A stretch of DNA of 55,529 nt from Kangiellaceae bacterium (GCA_026196875.1 JAPHTP010000008.1:1-55529); one strand, 5' to 3'. Positions 8,138 through 17,194 are shown, counted from the stretch's first letter. Program-made: numbers and translations. Notes: generated from the sequence alone by a model not told the origin.

Positions 8138-8908
8138 TTGAACCAAGAAGATTTTGAACTTCAGCTGAAGGTATGGAAAGACCTTGCCATCAGTAAACAA
8201 GTGTTAATGCAGACAGCTGCAAAAGCGCTTGGGCTACCTGCCGAATGCACTTCGGAAGAACTGGATGGTGCATTAAAAACCACGATATCGAAGGTAAATA
8301 GCCTCGAAAAAGAATTATCTGAAAGCCAAGCTCAAGCTAAAGATGAGATTACTGCGTTATCTGAAACAGTTGAAACACATGAGAAAACCATCAAGACCGT
8401 TACTGGTGAAAGAGATGACGCGCTTGCTGGCAAAGGCGCTGCTGAGCATCGAGCTGAAGCTGGCAGAGCCACAAATTCCGAAGAGCTTAAGAAGATTAAA
8501 GCTCAATTAGCTGACAAGCAGAAAGAAATTAAGCAAATTACCAAAGTCCTTGCTGATACGCCTGAAAACGTCGTGAAGAAAATGAAGGTGCTTAAGAAGG
8601 AAAAAATGGATGAAGCCAATCTGCGTAAGAAAGCAGAAGAAAACGCTCGCAAACAACGTAAAGACAAGCAAACTGCTGAAGTAGACTTGAAAGAAGCTAA
8701 AGCTTTATTGGAAGAAGCCGCCAAGTTAGCTAGCGATGTGAGAGATTTACATAAATTTGCAAATGACCAATATGATAAGTTAGCGGAAACTGTAGAAGAT
8801 AAGAAGTCTTTGGAATCAGTTCCAGCGCTTAATGAGAAGTTGCTTGAAGCTTTGGAAGCTAGTTCGTCTGACGACGAAAAAGAAAAGAAAGACAAAAAAG
8901 CTAAATAG
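8138..8908 (+). CDS. Long coiled-coil protein of unknown function
   Basis: A 256-residue, highly charged, almost wholly alpha-helical protein with no signal peptide or TM segment. Residues 50-200 are heptad-like E/K/A/L-rich coiled coil, and the C-terminus is acidic then lysine-rich (SSSDDEKEKKDKKAK). The start is TTG, set by AGGAG with 6 nt spacing; no ATG fits. A TATGAT -10-like hexamer is at 8098-8103 with a poor -35 region. A strong intrinsic terminator follows at once, so it is a monocistronic unit. No family is recognised; a structural or scaffolding role would be speculation. Confidence 0.8.
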   Translation: MNQEDFELQLKVWKDLAISKQVLMQTAAKALGLPAECTSEELDGALKTTISKVNSLEKELSESQAQAKDEITALSETVETHEKTIKTVTGERDDALAGKGAAEHRAEAGRATNSEELKKIKAQLADKQKEIKQITKVLADTPENVVKKMKVLKKEKMDEANLRKKAEENARKQRKDKQTAEVDLKEAKALLEEAAKLASDVRDLHKFANDQYDKLAETVEDKKSLESVPALNEKLLEALEASSSDDEKEKKDKKAK

Positions 8909-8936
8909 CATTCTGAGTTATACTGCTGAAATTCGC

Positions 8937-8970
8937 AAAAGGCCGACAAGTTTTAATTGTCGGCCTTTTA
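8937..8970 (+). terminator. Rho-independent terminator of the coiled-coil gene
   Basis: The perfect stem GGCCGACAA (8941-8949) / TTGTCGGCC (8957-8965) has a 7-nt loop, is followed by TTTT and preceded by AAAA. It begins 32 nt after the stop codon at 8908. The flanking A and T runs make it potentially bidirectional. Confidence 0.92.
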
Positions 8971-9338
8971 TCGTTTTTGGGTGACCGTCCCTTATTTACT
9001 TAGATACTTGTTGCTAATTGTAGAGTGTTGTATAGCGGGATTTGTTTCGCACCGCCGTGTCTGCGTGCGACCTACGTTTGCCAAGAGCTGCAAAAGTGGT
9101 CAAAAAAGCCCATCGTTGAAGATAACTAATTCATATCTGCATAGTTGCTTATACAAGCTTTCACTGCCTGTTCCACCTTGAGAGAGACCCGTCATTCACG
9201 TTGCTCTCAAACAGTTGTTCTGCTTATCTGGTGAGTCATGCATTCCACAAGACCGTTATATCCGCAGTCGAAAGAAGCACTTTCGACTGTACCAGGATGC
9301 TTTTTACAGGCTACTTTTTACAGGCTACTTTTTACAGG
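8971..9338. other. Intergenic region between the coiled-coil gene and thrC; no credible gene
   Basis: This 368-bp stretch contains short open frames (8957-9181, 9215-9412) without ribosome-binding sites or recognisable protein features. It does hold a perfect hairpin (9265-9289) and a triplicated 14-bp repeat (from 9301), listed separately. No typical T-tailed terminator for the thr operon was found here. Confidence 0.6.
9265..9289. repeat. 10-bp perfect inverted repeat downstream of thrC
   Basis: CAGTCGAAAG (9265-9274) and CTTTCGACTG (9280-9289) flank a 5-nt loop, about 50 nt beyond the thrC stop. On the thr (minus) strand no U-run follows, so it may stabilise a 3' end or help termination but is not a classical terminator. 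Confidence 0.6.
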
Positions 9339-9342
9339 CTAC
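9301..9342. repeat. Perfect tandem triplication of a 14-bp unit overlapping the thrC stop
   Basis: TTTTTACAGGCTAC occurs three times head to tail without mismatch (9301-9314, 9315-9328, 9329-9342). The last copy contains the thrC TAG stop (9339-9341). A perfect short-unit array like this suggests recent slippage expansion. Confidence 0.95.
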
Positions 9343-10619
9343 TTCAATTTCATTATATGAGATTTTAGTGTCTCAAAATCAGGTTTTAGGGTTGCCGAAA
9401 GGTCTTGTTTAACCGAACACTCAGCTAATTCTTTTGGAAGAGGAATTTCTATATCTAGAATCTCTTCAACTGTCGATTTAAACTTTGCAGGATGAGCGGT
9501 TCCAAGAAATATTCCAGCCTCGTTTGGTTGCAGTGAATCTTGTAACCCTCGGTAGGCAACTGCTGCATGGGGTTCGCTGGTGTAACCTTGGTTATACAAT
9601 TCTCTTACCGTGTCGGCTGTTTGCTCTTCGTTAACTGCACAACCGCTCAGTGAATTTCGGTCAAATTGGTTGCTATCCATTAGATATTCGATCCGAGGCC
9701 AGTTGTTTGGCTTACTCACGTCCATTGCATTGGAAATGGTCGCTACGGTTTGTTTTGGAGACCATTCACCATTTTGTAAGTAGCGTGGAACAGTATCATT
9801 TAGATTAGTTGAAGCGATAAATCGTTTAATCGGTAGTCCAAGTGTTTTAGCAATAATTCCAGCACACAGGTTACCAAAGTTACCGCTTGGCACCGCGACT
9901 ACTAATTCCTTGCGTTTTTCTTCCGGAAGCTGCGACACTGCATCGAAGTAATAGCAAACTTGAGCTAGAAGACGACTGATATTAATTGAGTTAGCAGAGT
10001 TTAGGCCTATTGCCTTGACAAATTCGTTGTCGTCGAAACTTTGTTTGACTAGTGTCTGGCAGTCGTCAAATGTTCCTTCTACCGCAACAGTGTGAATGTT
10101 GTCGCCCAATGTGGTAAACATTTTTTGTTGTAGTTCACTTATTTTTCCTTTAGGGAAAAGTATGACTACCCGAATATTTGAAAGGCCGTGAAAAGCGTGC
10201 GCCACTGCCGCGCCTGTGTCTCCCGAAGTGGCTGTTAGTATTGTGATTGGCTTGGTATCTGCAAAACTTTGTAAACAATTTGCCATAAAGTTTGCGCCAA
10301 AATCTTTAAAGGCAAGCGTTGGGCCGTGGAACAACTCAAGGCAATATTGACGCTTATTGACAGAAGCTAACTTTGCAGGAAAAGCAAAAGTTCGATCGAT
10401 TATTTGTTTAAGTTGGTCATCGCTGATATTTTCATTTACAAAAGGTCTAAGAATTTCAAAATTGCGTTGGTGCGAGTCTAATTCTAATAGACGACCGATA
10501 TTTTCGAGTGGCGATACTTGCTTGGGGAAAAACAAACCTTGATTTTTTCCTAAGCCAGTTTTAACTGCGGTTTCAAAGTCGACTACTTGAGAATTATCTT
10601 TCAGGTTGTAAAGTTTCAC
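9339..10619 (-). CDS. thrC: Threonine synthase
   Basis: A 426-residue PLP enzyme converting O-phospho-L-homoserine to L-threonine in the cytoplasm. The PLP lysine is K105 in HGPTLAFKDFGAN; TATSGDTGAAVAHAF and the glycine-rich VPSGNFGNLCAG phosphate-binding loop are present. The length fits the gammaproteobacterial type. It starts at GTG (10619), 69 nt after thrB, with a weak TAGG upstream. It is the last gene of thrABC, and its stop lies inside the 14-bp tandem repeat. Regulation is expected from the attenuator ahead of thrA. Confidence 0.97.
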   Translation of the reverse strand: MKLYNLKDNSQVVDFETAVKTGLGKNQGLFFPKQVSPLENIGRLLELDSHQRNFEILRPFVNENISDDQLKQIIDRTFAFPAKLASVNKRQYCLELFHGPTLAFKDFGANFMANCLQSFADTKPITILTATSGDTGAAVAHAFHGLSNIRVVILFPKGKISELQQKMFTTLGDNIHTVAVEGTFDDCQTLVKQSFDDNEFVKAIGLNSANSINISRLLAQVCYYFDAVSQLPEEKRKELVVAVPSGNFGNLCAGIIAKTLGLPIKRFIASTNLNDTVPRYLQNGEWSPKQTVATISNAMDVSKPNNWPRIEYLMDSNQFDRNSLSGCAVNEEQTADTVRELYNQGYTSEPHAAVAYRGLQDSLQPNEAGIFLGTAHPAKFKSTVEEILDIEIPLPKELAECSVKQDLSATLKPDFETLKSHIMKLK

Positions 10620-10688
10620 TTTTTTGCCTATAGGTTATTATTACTCGATTACAATTTTTAAATGCTATTAATTGATGAGCAGAACCAA

Positions 10689-11636
10689 CTAAACGATTCT
10701 CGCTCCAGTATTATCAACTTTACATATATGTACAAAGCCGTCACTTGACTGTAAATAATGTAGTTGCAACCAATCTCTAAATTCTTGTGCTTTTTCAACG
10801 GAATCCGCTACTGCAAACAAAGTCGGCCCAGAACCTGAAATTCCGACTGCTAAGGCGCCGGAGTTGGTTAGTTTGCTTTGAGCTTGTTCAAAATTTGGAA
10901 TCAGGCTTTTACGAAAAGGTTCTGCCACAACATCTTTAATTAGTTTAAAGGCTTGTTGTTTATCTCTACGGTAACTGGCGTCAATAAATCCTGCCAGGTT
11001 CTGTCCAAATTCGATTAGTGTTTGACGAGAATACTCGGCCGGCAAAATTTCTCGAGCGGCTTTTGTGCTTACGACAACATCAGGATAAGCAATTACCCAA
11101 TAGCAATCGTCAAACGTAGGGATCGATTGGCTAATGTTTTTGGGATCATTGAGCATAAGCTGCAGGCCACCCAAATAGCATGGAGCAACATTATCGTAGT
11201 GTAAACTTCCACTAATTTCAGCTTCTAACTCACCCATTAACAAGAGTAGTTCGGTTTGGTCAAAGGGAGACTCATAAAATTCATTTAATGCTACAAAAGC
11301 AGCTACTACCGAACATGCACTTGATCCTAGGCCGCTGCTGACGGGGATATTTTTTTCCAGAGTAATCTTCACCTTTTTAGGTGATAGATTTTTATTGCTT
11401 AGCGCTTTGTTAAATCTCAATAAGCATCGCCAAACTATATTGGCCTCTTTATCTTTAGGCAATTTGTGAGAGTGGCTTCCAGAAAGAAAAAAGCCATCTT
11501 GTGAGTCACTGTCCTCATTTACAGTGACTATATCTCCGACTAGTGCTCCATCAATGGGAGACAAGCAAAGTCCTAAAGTATCAAATCCAACACTAACATT
11601 GCCAACCGATATTGGGGCAAAAACTGAAACTGACAT
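10689..11636 (-). CDS. thrB: Homoserine kinase
   Basis: A 315-residue GHMP-family kinase that phosphorylates L-homoserine using ATP. The GHMP ATP-binding motif is at residues 99-110 (VSSGLGSSACSV), the N-terminal APISVGNVSVGFDTLG is typical of ThrB, and the C-terminal GISGSGPTLFAV is motif 3. ATG 11636 is preceded by AGGAAAG. The gap to thrA is 33 nt and to thrC 69 nt, consistent with one transcript. Confidence 0.97.
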   Translation of the reverse strand: MSVSVFAPISVGNVSVGFDTLGLCLSPIDGALVGDIVTVNEDSDSQDGFFLSGSHSHKLPKDKEANIVWRCLLRFNKALSNKNLSPKKVKITLEKNIPVSSGLGSSACSVVAAFVALNEFYESPFDQTELLLLMGELEAEISGSLHYDNVAPCYLGGLQLMLNDPKNISQSIPTFDDCYWVIAYPDVVVSTKAAREILPAEYSRQTLIEFGQNLAGFIDASYRRDKQQAFKLIKDVVAEPFRKSLIPNFEQAQSKLTNSGALAVGISGSGPTLFAVADSVEKAQEFRDWLQLHYLQSSDGFVHICKVDNTGARIV

Positions 11637-11669
11637 AAACTACTTTCCTAGAAGTGGATTAACTACAAA

Positions 11670-14141
11670 CTAACCTTCTTGATCCCAGGCAAGTGTTCTC
11701 AACAAATCACCGAACAAGCCTGCAGCTGTCACTGCAGCTCCTGCACCATAACCACGTATAACATAGGGTTTCGGTTGATAGTAAAGGGTATGGAGCGATA
11801 GTGCATTTTCGCCTTCCGCTACGCTAAACAATGGGTGACCTGAATCAACGGCTTGAATGCTGACCTTACACTCGCCTTCAGCAATACCGGCAATATAGCG
11901 TAAAACCTGCCCATTTTGCTCTGCTTTTTCGATCTTAGACTGAAAAGTTTCATCGTAACTTGGCAGCTTATCGAGAAATTCTTGAGCGTCGGTAAGTTCT
12001 GCCAGTTCTTGCGGTACCACCGGTTCTAATTCGATATCATCGAGCTCGAGTGATAAACCTGCTTCGCGTGCGATAACCAAGACTTTTCTCGCTACATCTA
12101 GACCGCTTAAGTCTTCTGCTGGATTTGGCTCTGTGTAGCCCAGTTCTTTCGCTTTGTTAGTTGCTTCTGATAAGGAAAGTCCTTTGTGAAGCTCGCCGAA
12201 AATATAAGAGAGGGAGCCAGAGAGGATACCTTCAAATCGGACTAGTTCGTCACCAGCTCGTAATAGACTTTGTAAATTGTCAATAACCGGGAGTCCGGCG
12301 CCAACGTTAGTTTCGTACAAGAATCGACGCTGTTTTGCATCCGCGTTCTGACGGAGCCTTTGGTAATAATCGAACTCGGCAGTATTGGCCTTTTTGTTCG
12401 CGGTTACAACGTGAAAACCTGCGTCTAAATAATCCGCATACTGCATCGCAATTTCTTCATTGCTAGTGCAATCAATGATAACTGGGTTGTTTAAATGAGC
12501 TTCAGAGACAAACTCGTTGACTTTCTTCAAGCTGAATTTGCCCTGAGCATTTTGTAGGTCGCTTTGCCAAGAATCCAGTGAAATTCCATTTTTGTTTAAC
12601 AACAGTTTTTTACTATTTGCGATCCCAACTACATTGAGCGCAATATTTTTATCGATTAGACGATTTTGCTGCCTTTCGATTTGATTGAGAAGCTCTTTGC
12701 CTACCGTCCCACAGCCGACAATAAATGCGTCAATGGCAGGTCGTTTGAGGAATAAGTTTTCGTGACAAACTTTTACCGCGTCATCAGTACGTTCATCTCT
12801 TACAACCGCTGAAATGCTGCGCTCAGAGGAGTCTTGCGCGATAGCAATAATATTCACTCGTGCTTGCGAAAGCGCTTTAAAGAATTTGGCGGCAATGCCT
12901 TTTTGTTGTTGCATGTGATCTCCAACCAAAGTAACAACTGCAAGGTCTTGCCTCACAGAAATGGGGTCTAATAATTCGTTTTTAAGTTCTAATTCAAATG
13001 CTTGGTTTAAGCATTCCAAGGCAGAGTCTGCTTCATTACCTGGAACGCAAAAACTAATACAATATTCCGCAGATGACTGACTGATCATGATTACCGAGAT
13101 GTTGGCTTGACTGATTGCGGAGAAAACTCGACTTGCCATTCCAACCATTCCTTTCATGCCGGGACCGGACACGTTGATCATTGCGACATCGGAAAGATTG
13201 GAAATGGCTTTTACCGATTCACTCGATTCAGACTCATTTGAAATTACTGTTCCCGAAATTTGCGGGGCATGTGTATTCTTTATCCAACAAGCAATCTGGT
13301 GTTGCGATAGTGGCGCTATAGTTTTTGGGTGTAGTACTTTAGCCCCAAAATAAGAAAGTTCCATCGCCTCATGATAGGACATTTTATCAATCAGTTGAGC
13401 GTCTTTGACTAAGCGCGGGTCGGCATTGTAAACGCCATCAACATCAGTCCAGATCTCACAAGCCTCAGCATGCAAACATACGGCAAGAACCGCCGCTGAA
13501 TAATCAGAGCCATTGCGGCCGAGCGTGGTGGTTTCGCCATTAGGTTTAATGCCAAAAAAGCCCGGCATAAGGGCCAGGCTTTCGAGAGCAGGATAATGTT
13601 GTTCAAACTTTTGTTTACTCTTTTCTAAATCGGCGACAGGTTCGGCCGATTGTGCGTCAGTGGTCAAAAACTTTTCTGGATCGATATTTGATACTGCGTG
13701 GTTTGCGCTGTTAAGAATAGCACTCAACAAAGCAACGCTGAATTTCTCACCAGTGCTTAAAATTTGCGCTTCAGTAGGTTGAGGACAATGAGAAAGTAAC
13801 CTCGCACCTTGCGTTAGCTGATTTAAGCGAACCACTAAATCTTCAAATTGGATTTTTAGTGATTGAGTATCTAGCTGCGAGCACAAGTTTGATGCATCTT
13901 CTAAAATCTGACTCAGTTTGCCTTGAATGGAAGTTTGAATACGGTCCAACTGGGCTGAATCATTCTGCTCATTTCCATTTAATTGCGCGACGAGTTCAAC
14001 CAGATTGTTAGTTATTCCCTGAGGGGCAGAAACCACTGTGGCAATCGGGGTTGATTTTGCACTGGCTAGAATAATATTTGCCACATTTTGAAAACACTTT
14101 GCGTCAGCTAGTGAACTTCCGCCAAATTTTAATACCTTCAT
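11670..14141 (-). CDS. thrA: Bifunctional aspartokinase I / homoserine dehydrogenase I
   Basis: An 823-residue fusion enzyme for the first and third steps from aspartate to threonine. The N-terminal aspartokinase has KVLKFGGSSLAD at the start and TTLGRNGSDYSAA further in. Two ACT regulatory modules lie around residues 310-455, suggesting threonine feedback. The C-terminal homoserine dehydrogenase starts with the NAD(P)-binding FIVGCGTVGKELL and has ETNVGAGLPVIDNL and LSYIFGEL. ATG 14141 is chosen over an upstream TTG (14153) because the protein then begins exactly like other ThrA proteins and has near-identical length to the 820-residue E. coli enzyme. It is preceded by an attenuator and leader peptide. 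Confidence 0.97.
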   Translation of the reverse strand: MKVLKFGGSSLADAKCFQNVANIILASAKSTPIATVVSAPQGITNNLVELVAQLNGNEQNDSAQLDRIQTSIQGKLSQILEDASNLCSQLDTQSLKIQFEDLVVRLNQLTQGARLLSHCPQPTEAQILSTGEKFSVALLSAILNSANHAVSNIDPEKFLTTDAQSAEPVADLEKSKQKFEQHYPALESLALMPGFFGIKPNGETTTLGRNGSDYSAAVLAVCLHAEACEIWTDVDGVYNADPRLVKDAQLIDKMSYHEAMELSYFGAKVLHPKTIAPLSQHQIACWIKNTHAPQISGTVISNESESSESVKAISNLSDVAMINVSGPGMKGMVGMASRVFSAISQANISVIMISQSSAEYCISFCVPGNEADSALECLNQAFELELKNELLDPISVRQDLAVVTLVGDHMQQQKGIAAKFFKALSQARVNIIAIAQDSSERSISAVVRDERTDDAVKVCHENLFLKRPAIDAFIVGCGTVGKELLNQIERQQNRLIDKNIALNVVGIANSKKLLLNKNGISLDSWQSDLQNAQGKFSLKKVNEFVSEAHLNNPVIIDCTSNEEIAMQYADYLDAGFHVVTANKKANTAEFDYYQRLRQNADAKQRRFLYETNVGAGLPVIDNLQSLLRAGDELVRFEGILSGSLSYIFGELHKGLSLSEATNKAKELGYTEPNPAEDLSGLDVARKVLVIAREAGLSLELDDIELEPVVPQELAELTDAQEFLDKLPSYDETFQSKIEKAEQNGQVLRYIAGIAEGECKVSIQAVDSGHPLFSVAEGENALSLHTLYYQPKPYVIRGYGAGAAVTAAGLFGDLLRTLAWDQEG

Positions 14142-14214
14142 TGTACGTCTCAATTCTATTTAAATGTTTCGTTGCCGTGATTTCTAAGTTTGTCTATATC
14201 TTTCAAACATTAAC

Positions 14215-14248
14215 AAAAAAGCCCGTGAGTCTTGTCAGAGTCACGGGC
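14215..14248 (-). terminator. Thr operon attenuator terminator
   Basis: On the thr strand, GCCCGTGA / TCACGGGC form an 8-bp stem extended by TCT/AGA past one mismatch, with a 4-nt loop and a T6 tail (plus-strand A run 14215-14220). It lies between the leader ORF stop (14277) and the thrA start (14141), the position expected for transcription attenuation. Its 5' arm (14239-14248) can alternatively pair with GGTCATAGGC at 14280-14289, inside the last leader codons. Confidence 0.88.
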
Positions 14249-14276
14249 TTTTGGATTTGATTCTTGCTTTATCGCA

Positions 14277-14450
14277 TTAGCCTATGACCGCTCGACGAAT
14301 AATCGTCCCAATGCGGGTACCAATAGTCATGCCGGTTCCCACACCTGAGCCTGTCGAGCTGGTGCTCGAGGTTGATGCGATCAAACTAATAGCAGACACC
14401 AAGCGATTTGTGCTTAGTGGTAGTTTAATTATGCTATCTAAATGTTTCAT
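14277..14450 (-). CDS. thrL: thr operon leader peptide (attenuator), 57 aa
   Basis: This short ORF (ATG 14450 to TAA 14277) encodes 57 residues, of which 8 are Thr, 9 Ile and 10 Ser; the stretch at residues 39-51 (TGMTIGTRIGTII) packs four Thr and four Ile codons. It ends 28 nt before the attenuator hairpin. Ribosome stalling at the Thr/Ile codons would leave the last codons (GTC ATA GGC) free to pair with the terminator's 5' arm as an antiterminator. Translation to the stop would cover them and allow termination. E. coli ThrL is shorter (21 aa) but also Thr/Ile-rich. The ribosome-binding site is weak (AGAG close to the ATG). Another hairpin, CGCATT/AATGCG, spans the end of the ORF. Confidence 0.78.
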   Translation of the reverse strand: MKHLDSIIKLPLSTNRLVSAISLIASTSSTSSTGSGVGTGMTIGTRIGTIIRRAVIG

Positions 14451-14505
14451 CTCGCTCTAAATTGCCAATGCTTTTGATCTACTTTAATAGTAAGTCTTAT
14501 TGTTG

Positions 14506-14533
14506 AGTATAGTTTTATTGTGACCGAAAGTAA
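14506..14533 (-). promoter_or_regulatory. Candidate sigma-70 promoter of the thr operon
   Basis: On the minus strand TTACTT (14528-14533) and TATACT (14506-14511) are separated by 16 nt, placing transcription start near 14499, about 50 nt before the leader ATG. The -35 is weak. The remaining 14534-14870 stretch up to the DMT transporter stop shows no gene or strong structure. Confidence 0.4.
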
Positions 14534-14870
14534 TAATTTGTAACCTGGGTGAGTTTACTCTGACAGTTTTACATCGATATAACTAAAAGTAGCAAATGGA
14601 TGTTTAGCCGTCTAAACGGTCGAGTGAAGATTATCGAATTATCCTAATTTAGCCAAATAGCTTGTAGTTATATTCTAGATCGCAGACTTCAACTCGTTGA
14701 ATTGAATAGAATAATCAACTTATGACTATCGATTTGCGGAGTTCAACTATTGTTTGAAGTTGTCGTGCTCTGCAGTTTAAAAGACCGCAAAGCTTTCCCT
14801 TTTCATAATTATTTAGCGTCAAATGTTGATATTTTCATCCCACGACTAGGGGCTGTTTCGGCTAGAAGTT

Positions 14871-15782
14871 CTATCCTTCAACTTTTTTTAACTTTTGATA
14901 AAAGGGTAGAGCACGGTATTTCCCCATAGCGACAAAGTTACCCAGTAGAATCGCAACCAGGCCAAAAATCCCTTCAGTTGTCCAACGGTAATCCTCGAAA
15001 AAAGTTGATAGAACCATCGCGATAACTGGATAGATTAAAGTCACATAACCCGCTTTATCCGGACCAATTCTTCCTAGCACTGTAAGAAAAGCACCGAATG
15101 CGATCACAGAACCGAATAGAGCCAAATAAACTAAAGAACCGATATAGGCAAAGGTGGCTTCGAAATTAAATTGCATGCCGGAAAATAATGCAATGCAGCC
15201 AATAAATAATGACGCGTAGCCCATGCCGAGTGCATTGGCTTGGACAACCGGAATGTCACGGCGTTGAGTTTTTGCTGATACAATGTTTCCTAGCGAAGCG
15301 AAAACACTTCCGACTAATAACAAAATAATGCCTTTCCAAGTTGCGTCACTATTCCCGGCAAGTTTTATTTCGGGCATGAAGATTAAGACAATCCCGATGA
15401 CTCCAATGGTAGCCCCGATCAGGACTTCCGACTTGATTGGATCACCTAAGAAAAGGCGCGAAAAAACAACATTAAAATAGACTATGCTTGTGCTAAGTAC
15501 GGCAGCCAGTGCGCTATTTATATTTTCGATACTAAGGTAGGTAAGCCAATAATTAAAACCGAAAAGCAACAAACCCTGGAGCAAAATCAGAAAATGATCG
15601 CCGCGGCTATAGTTGAATGTTTTTTTGCGGATCAAACAAAACAAAAATAAGATCGCGCTGGCTAAAGCAAAACGATATACCACCGAAACAATTGGCGAGA
15701 CTTCCCCCAATTGAAACGTGATCATCAACCAGGTTGAACCCCAAATCACGGCAGACAAAATAAAAAGAAATGCATTTTGCAT
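14871..15782 (-). CDS. EamA/DMT-family inner-membrane transporter
   Basis: A 303-residue protein with about ten TM helices forming two EamA repeats. The family signature near the N-terminus is FILSAVIWGSTWLMITFQLG, and the second repeat has a typical VYLALFGSVIAFGAFLTVLG segment. Members export amino acids or other small metabolites; the substrate here is unknown. It is divergent from a TetR regulator at 16047 with 264 bp between them, the usual arrangement for repressor control of an exporter. It is paralogous to the DMT protein at 48738-49715 (shared NAFLxxxxxxIWGSTWL and YQLGEV/FQLGEV segments). Confidence 0.92.
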   Translation of the reverse strand: MQNAFLFILSAVIWGSTWLMITFQLGEVSPIVSVVYRFALASAILFLFCLIRKKTFNYSRGDHFLILLQGLLLFGFNYWLTYLSIENINSALAAVLSTSIVYFNVVFSRLFLGDPIKSEVLIGATIGVIGIVLIFMPEIKLAGNSDATWKGIILLLVGSVFASLGNIVSAKTQRRDIPVVQANALGMGYASLFIGCIALFSGMQFNFEATFAYIGSLVYLALFGSVIAFGAFLTVLGRIGPDKAGYVTLIYPVIAMVLSTFFEDYRWTTEGIFGLVAILLGNFVAMGKYRALPFYQKLKKVEG

Positions 15783-15932
15783 GGAAAAATCTCCGATTTG
15801 GAGCAGACATAGAAGGGAATAAGTTAAGCAGATATTGGTAATAAATGCGAATAAAAAATCTCAATTTTTAGGGGGTGTTATTGAGATATGTAAGTAGTTT
15901 GACTATGGTTTAAACTGGTCGTATGAATAATG

Positions 15933-15944
15933 CACAAACTTGTG
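15933..15944. promoter_or_regulatory. Candidate TetR operator (CACAA-AC-TTGTG)
   Basis: A 12-bp near-perfect palindrome nested in a longer TGCAC...GTGCA inverted repeat (15931-15949), in the intergenic space between the divergent DMT transporter and TetR genes. Placement and symmetry fit an operator; the protein-DNA pairing is inferred. Confidence 0.4.
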
Positions 15945-16046
15945 GTGCATATCTCTTAATGGTATTTTCAATAAAGCAGCTAGCGTAATTAGTATTCAAC
16001 CAAATGGTTTGAGTCTATTCATTTATACAACTTAGAGCGGTAAATT

Positions 16047-16718
16047 TTGGAAAAGATATCTCCACTTCTCGATTCAATCCAGGCCTCATACCGTGGTCGA
16101 ATCCCTAGTCGTGCGGATGGTAAAAAGCGCCGCGAGAAAATACTGCAGGCAGTCAGAGAAATTATTATTGAGCATGGAGTGCAAGGAGTAAAGCATCGCG
16201 CAATTGCTGAATCCGCATCAGTGCCGCTCGCGGCGACTACTTACTATTTTCCTGACATTCATGCTTTGTTGCATGATGCGTTCTTGGATTTTGTAGAGAG
16301 AAATATTCATCAACTACAAGCTCTGGAACAAAGAAGTAGGGTTTTGTTCAGCAATTTCTCGCAAGAAGAACTGAGCGAGGAAAATAAACGGGCGATCCGA
16401 AGCAATCTTAGTGAGCTGGTGTTTGCCCATGTTCAATCTCAAGTATTGGCGCGTGAAGATCGTATCATTGAAAGAGCTTTTCGCAATGAGTCAATTCGTA
16501 ATCACGAGCTGGCCGAATTGGTTAATGCGATGGAGTTACAACAATTAAGTGCAATTGCTCAGTTTTTCACTGTTTTGAAATCGTCGCACGCTGAATCTGA
16601 TAGCCGCGAATTGATGGCTATTATCCTATTTTTAGAACATAGTTTACTCGCAGGTTATGTGTCGGAAGAGCAGGCCAATGAGACGATTAAGCGAGTATTT
16701 GAGCGCCTAATCCGCTAA
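16047..16718 (+). CDS. TetR-family transcriptional regulator
   Basis: A 223-residue protein. The HTH occupies residues about 25-70 (KKRREKILQAVREIIIEHG, GVKHRAIAESASVPLAATTYYF), followed by an all-helical ligand domain. No ATG fits; TTG 16047 is the best start, with a weak GAGCGG upstream, or translation may begin a little downstream. It is divergent from the DMT exporter and most likely represses it; the inducer is unknown. Confidence 0.88.
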   Translation: MEKISPLLDSIQASYRGRIPSRADGKKRREKILQAVREIIIEHGVQGVKHRAIAESASVPLAATTYYFPDIHALLHDAFLDFVERNIHQLQALEQRSRVLFSNFSQEELSEENKRAIRSNLSELVFAHVQSQVLAREDRIIERAFRNESIRNHELAELVNAMELQQLSAIAQFFTVLKSSHAESDSRELMAIILFLEHSLLAGYVSEEQANETIKRVFERLIR

Positions 16719-17194
16719 GAAGTTCCCTTTTATTAGTACCTCTGATGCCTCTTTAGGGGTATTTAAATAACTTATCTCAATCCATGTATTGAGCTTTTAA
16801 TTAACCTATCTTATTGATATTGAATAGCTATTCTTTAAATATCCGTAAACTGTACGAATCCTTATTGAACAATATTTGACAAGTATCTCAGCAACAGGTA
16901 CTTTCGTACCAGATAGGCTGTTATACCATTTTTAACAGTTCGCTATTGGCAGATGATTCTAATTGGATGCCGTTATATCTGTTATCTTAGTTTTTTTGCA
17001 GACTAGGTTGGCTACGCAATAATGAATGAGATTTACTCGTCCGTATTGATGCTCGTCCGTATTGATGGAAGTAGCTAGAATTAAATGGTTTGGGCCAAAT
17101 AAAAACATTACTGAATACAAATAAAATTTACAATAATCAGGTAACGCTATTGACGTTGCAGGGCCAATAAAAAATTCAAAAAAAGGGGCAGTCA
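16719..17194. other. Intergenic region upstream of the TonB receptor, with a duplicated 16-mer
   Basis: This 476-bp stretch has no credible gene. It contains a perfect tandem duplication of CTCGTCCGTATTGATG (17036-17051 and 17052-17067) and an inverted repeat GGTAC-TTTC-GTACC (16897-16910). The ribosome-binding site of the receptor (AGGGG) is at its right edge. Confidence 0.7.

Noticed and set aside
9265-9289. Hairpin considered as the thr operon terminator
   Set aside because: On the thr strand no U-run follows the stem, so it does not meet the intrinsic-terminator criteria.
8957-9412. Two short plus-strand ORFs downstream of the coiled-coil gene
   Set aside because: One begins inside the terminator, the other runs through the 14-bp tandem repeat into antisense thrC; no start signals or recognisable motifs.
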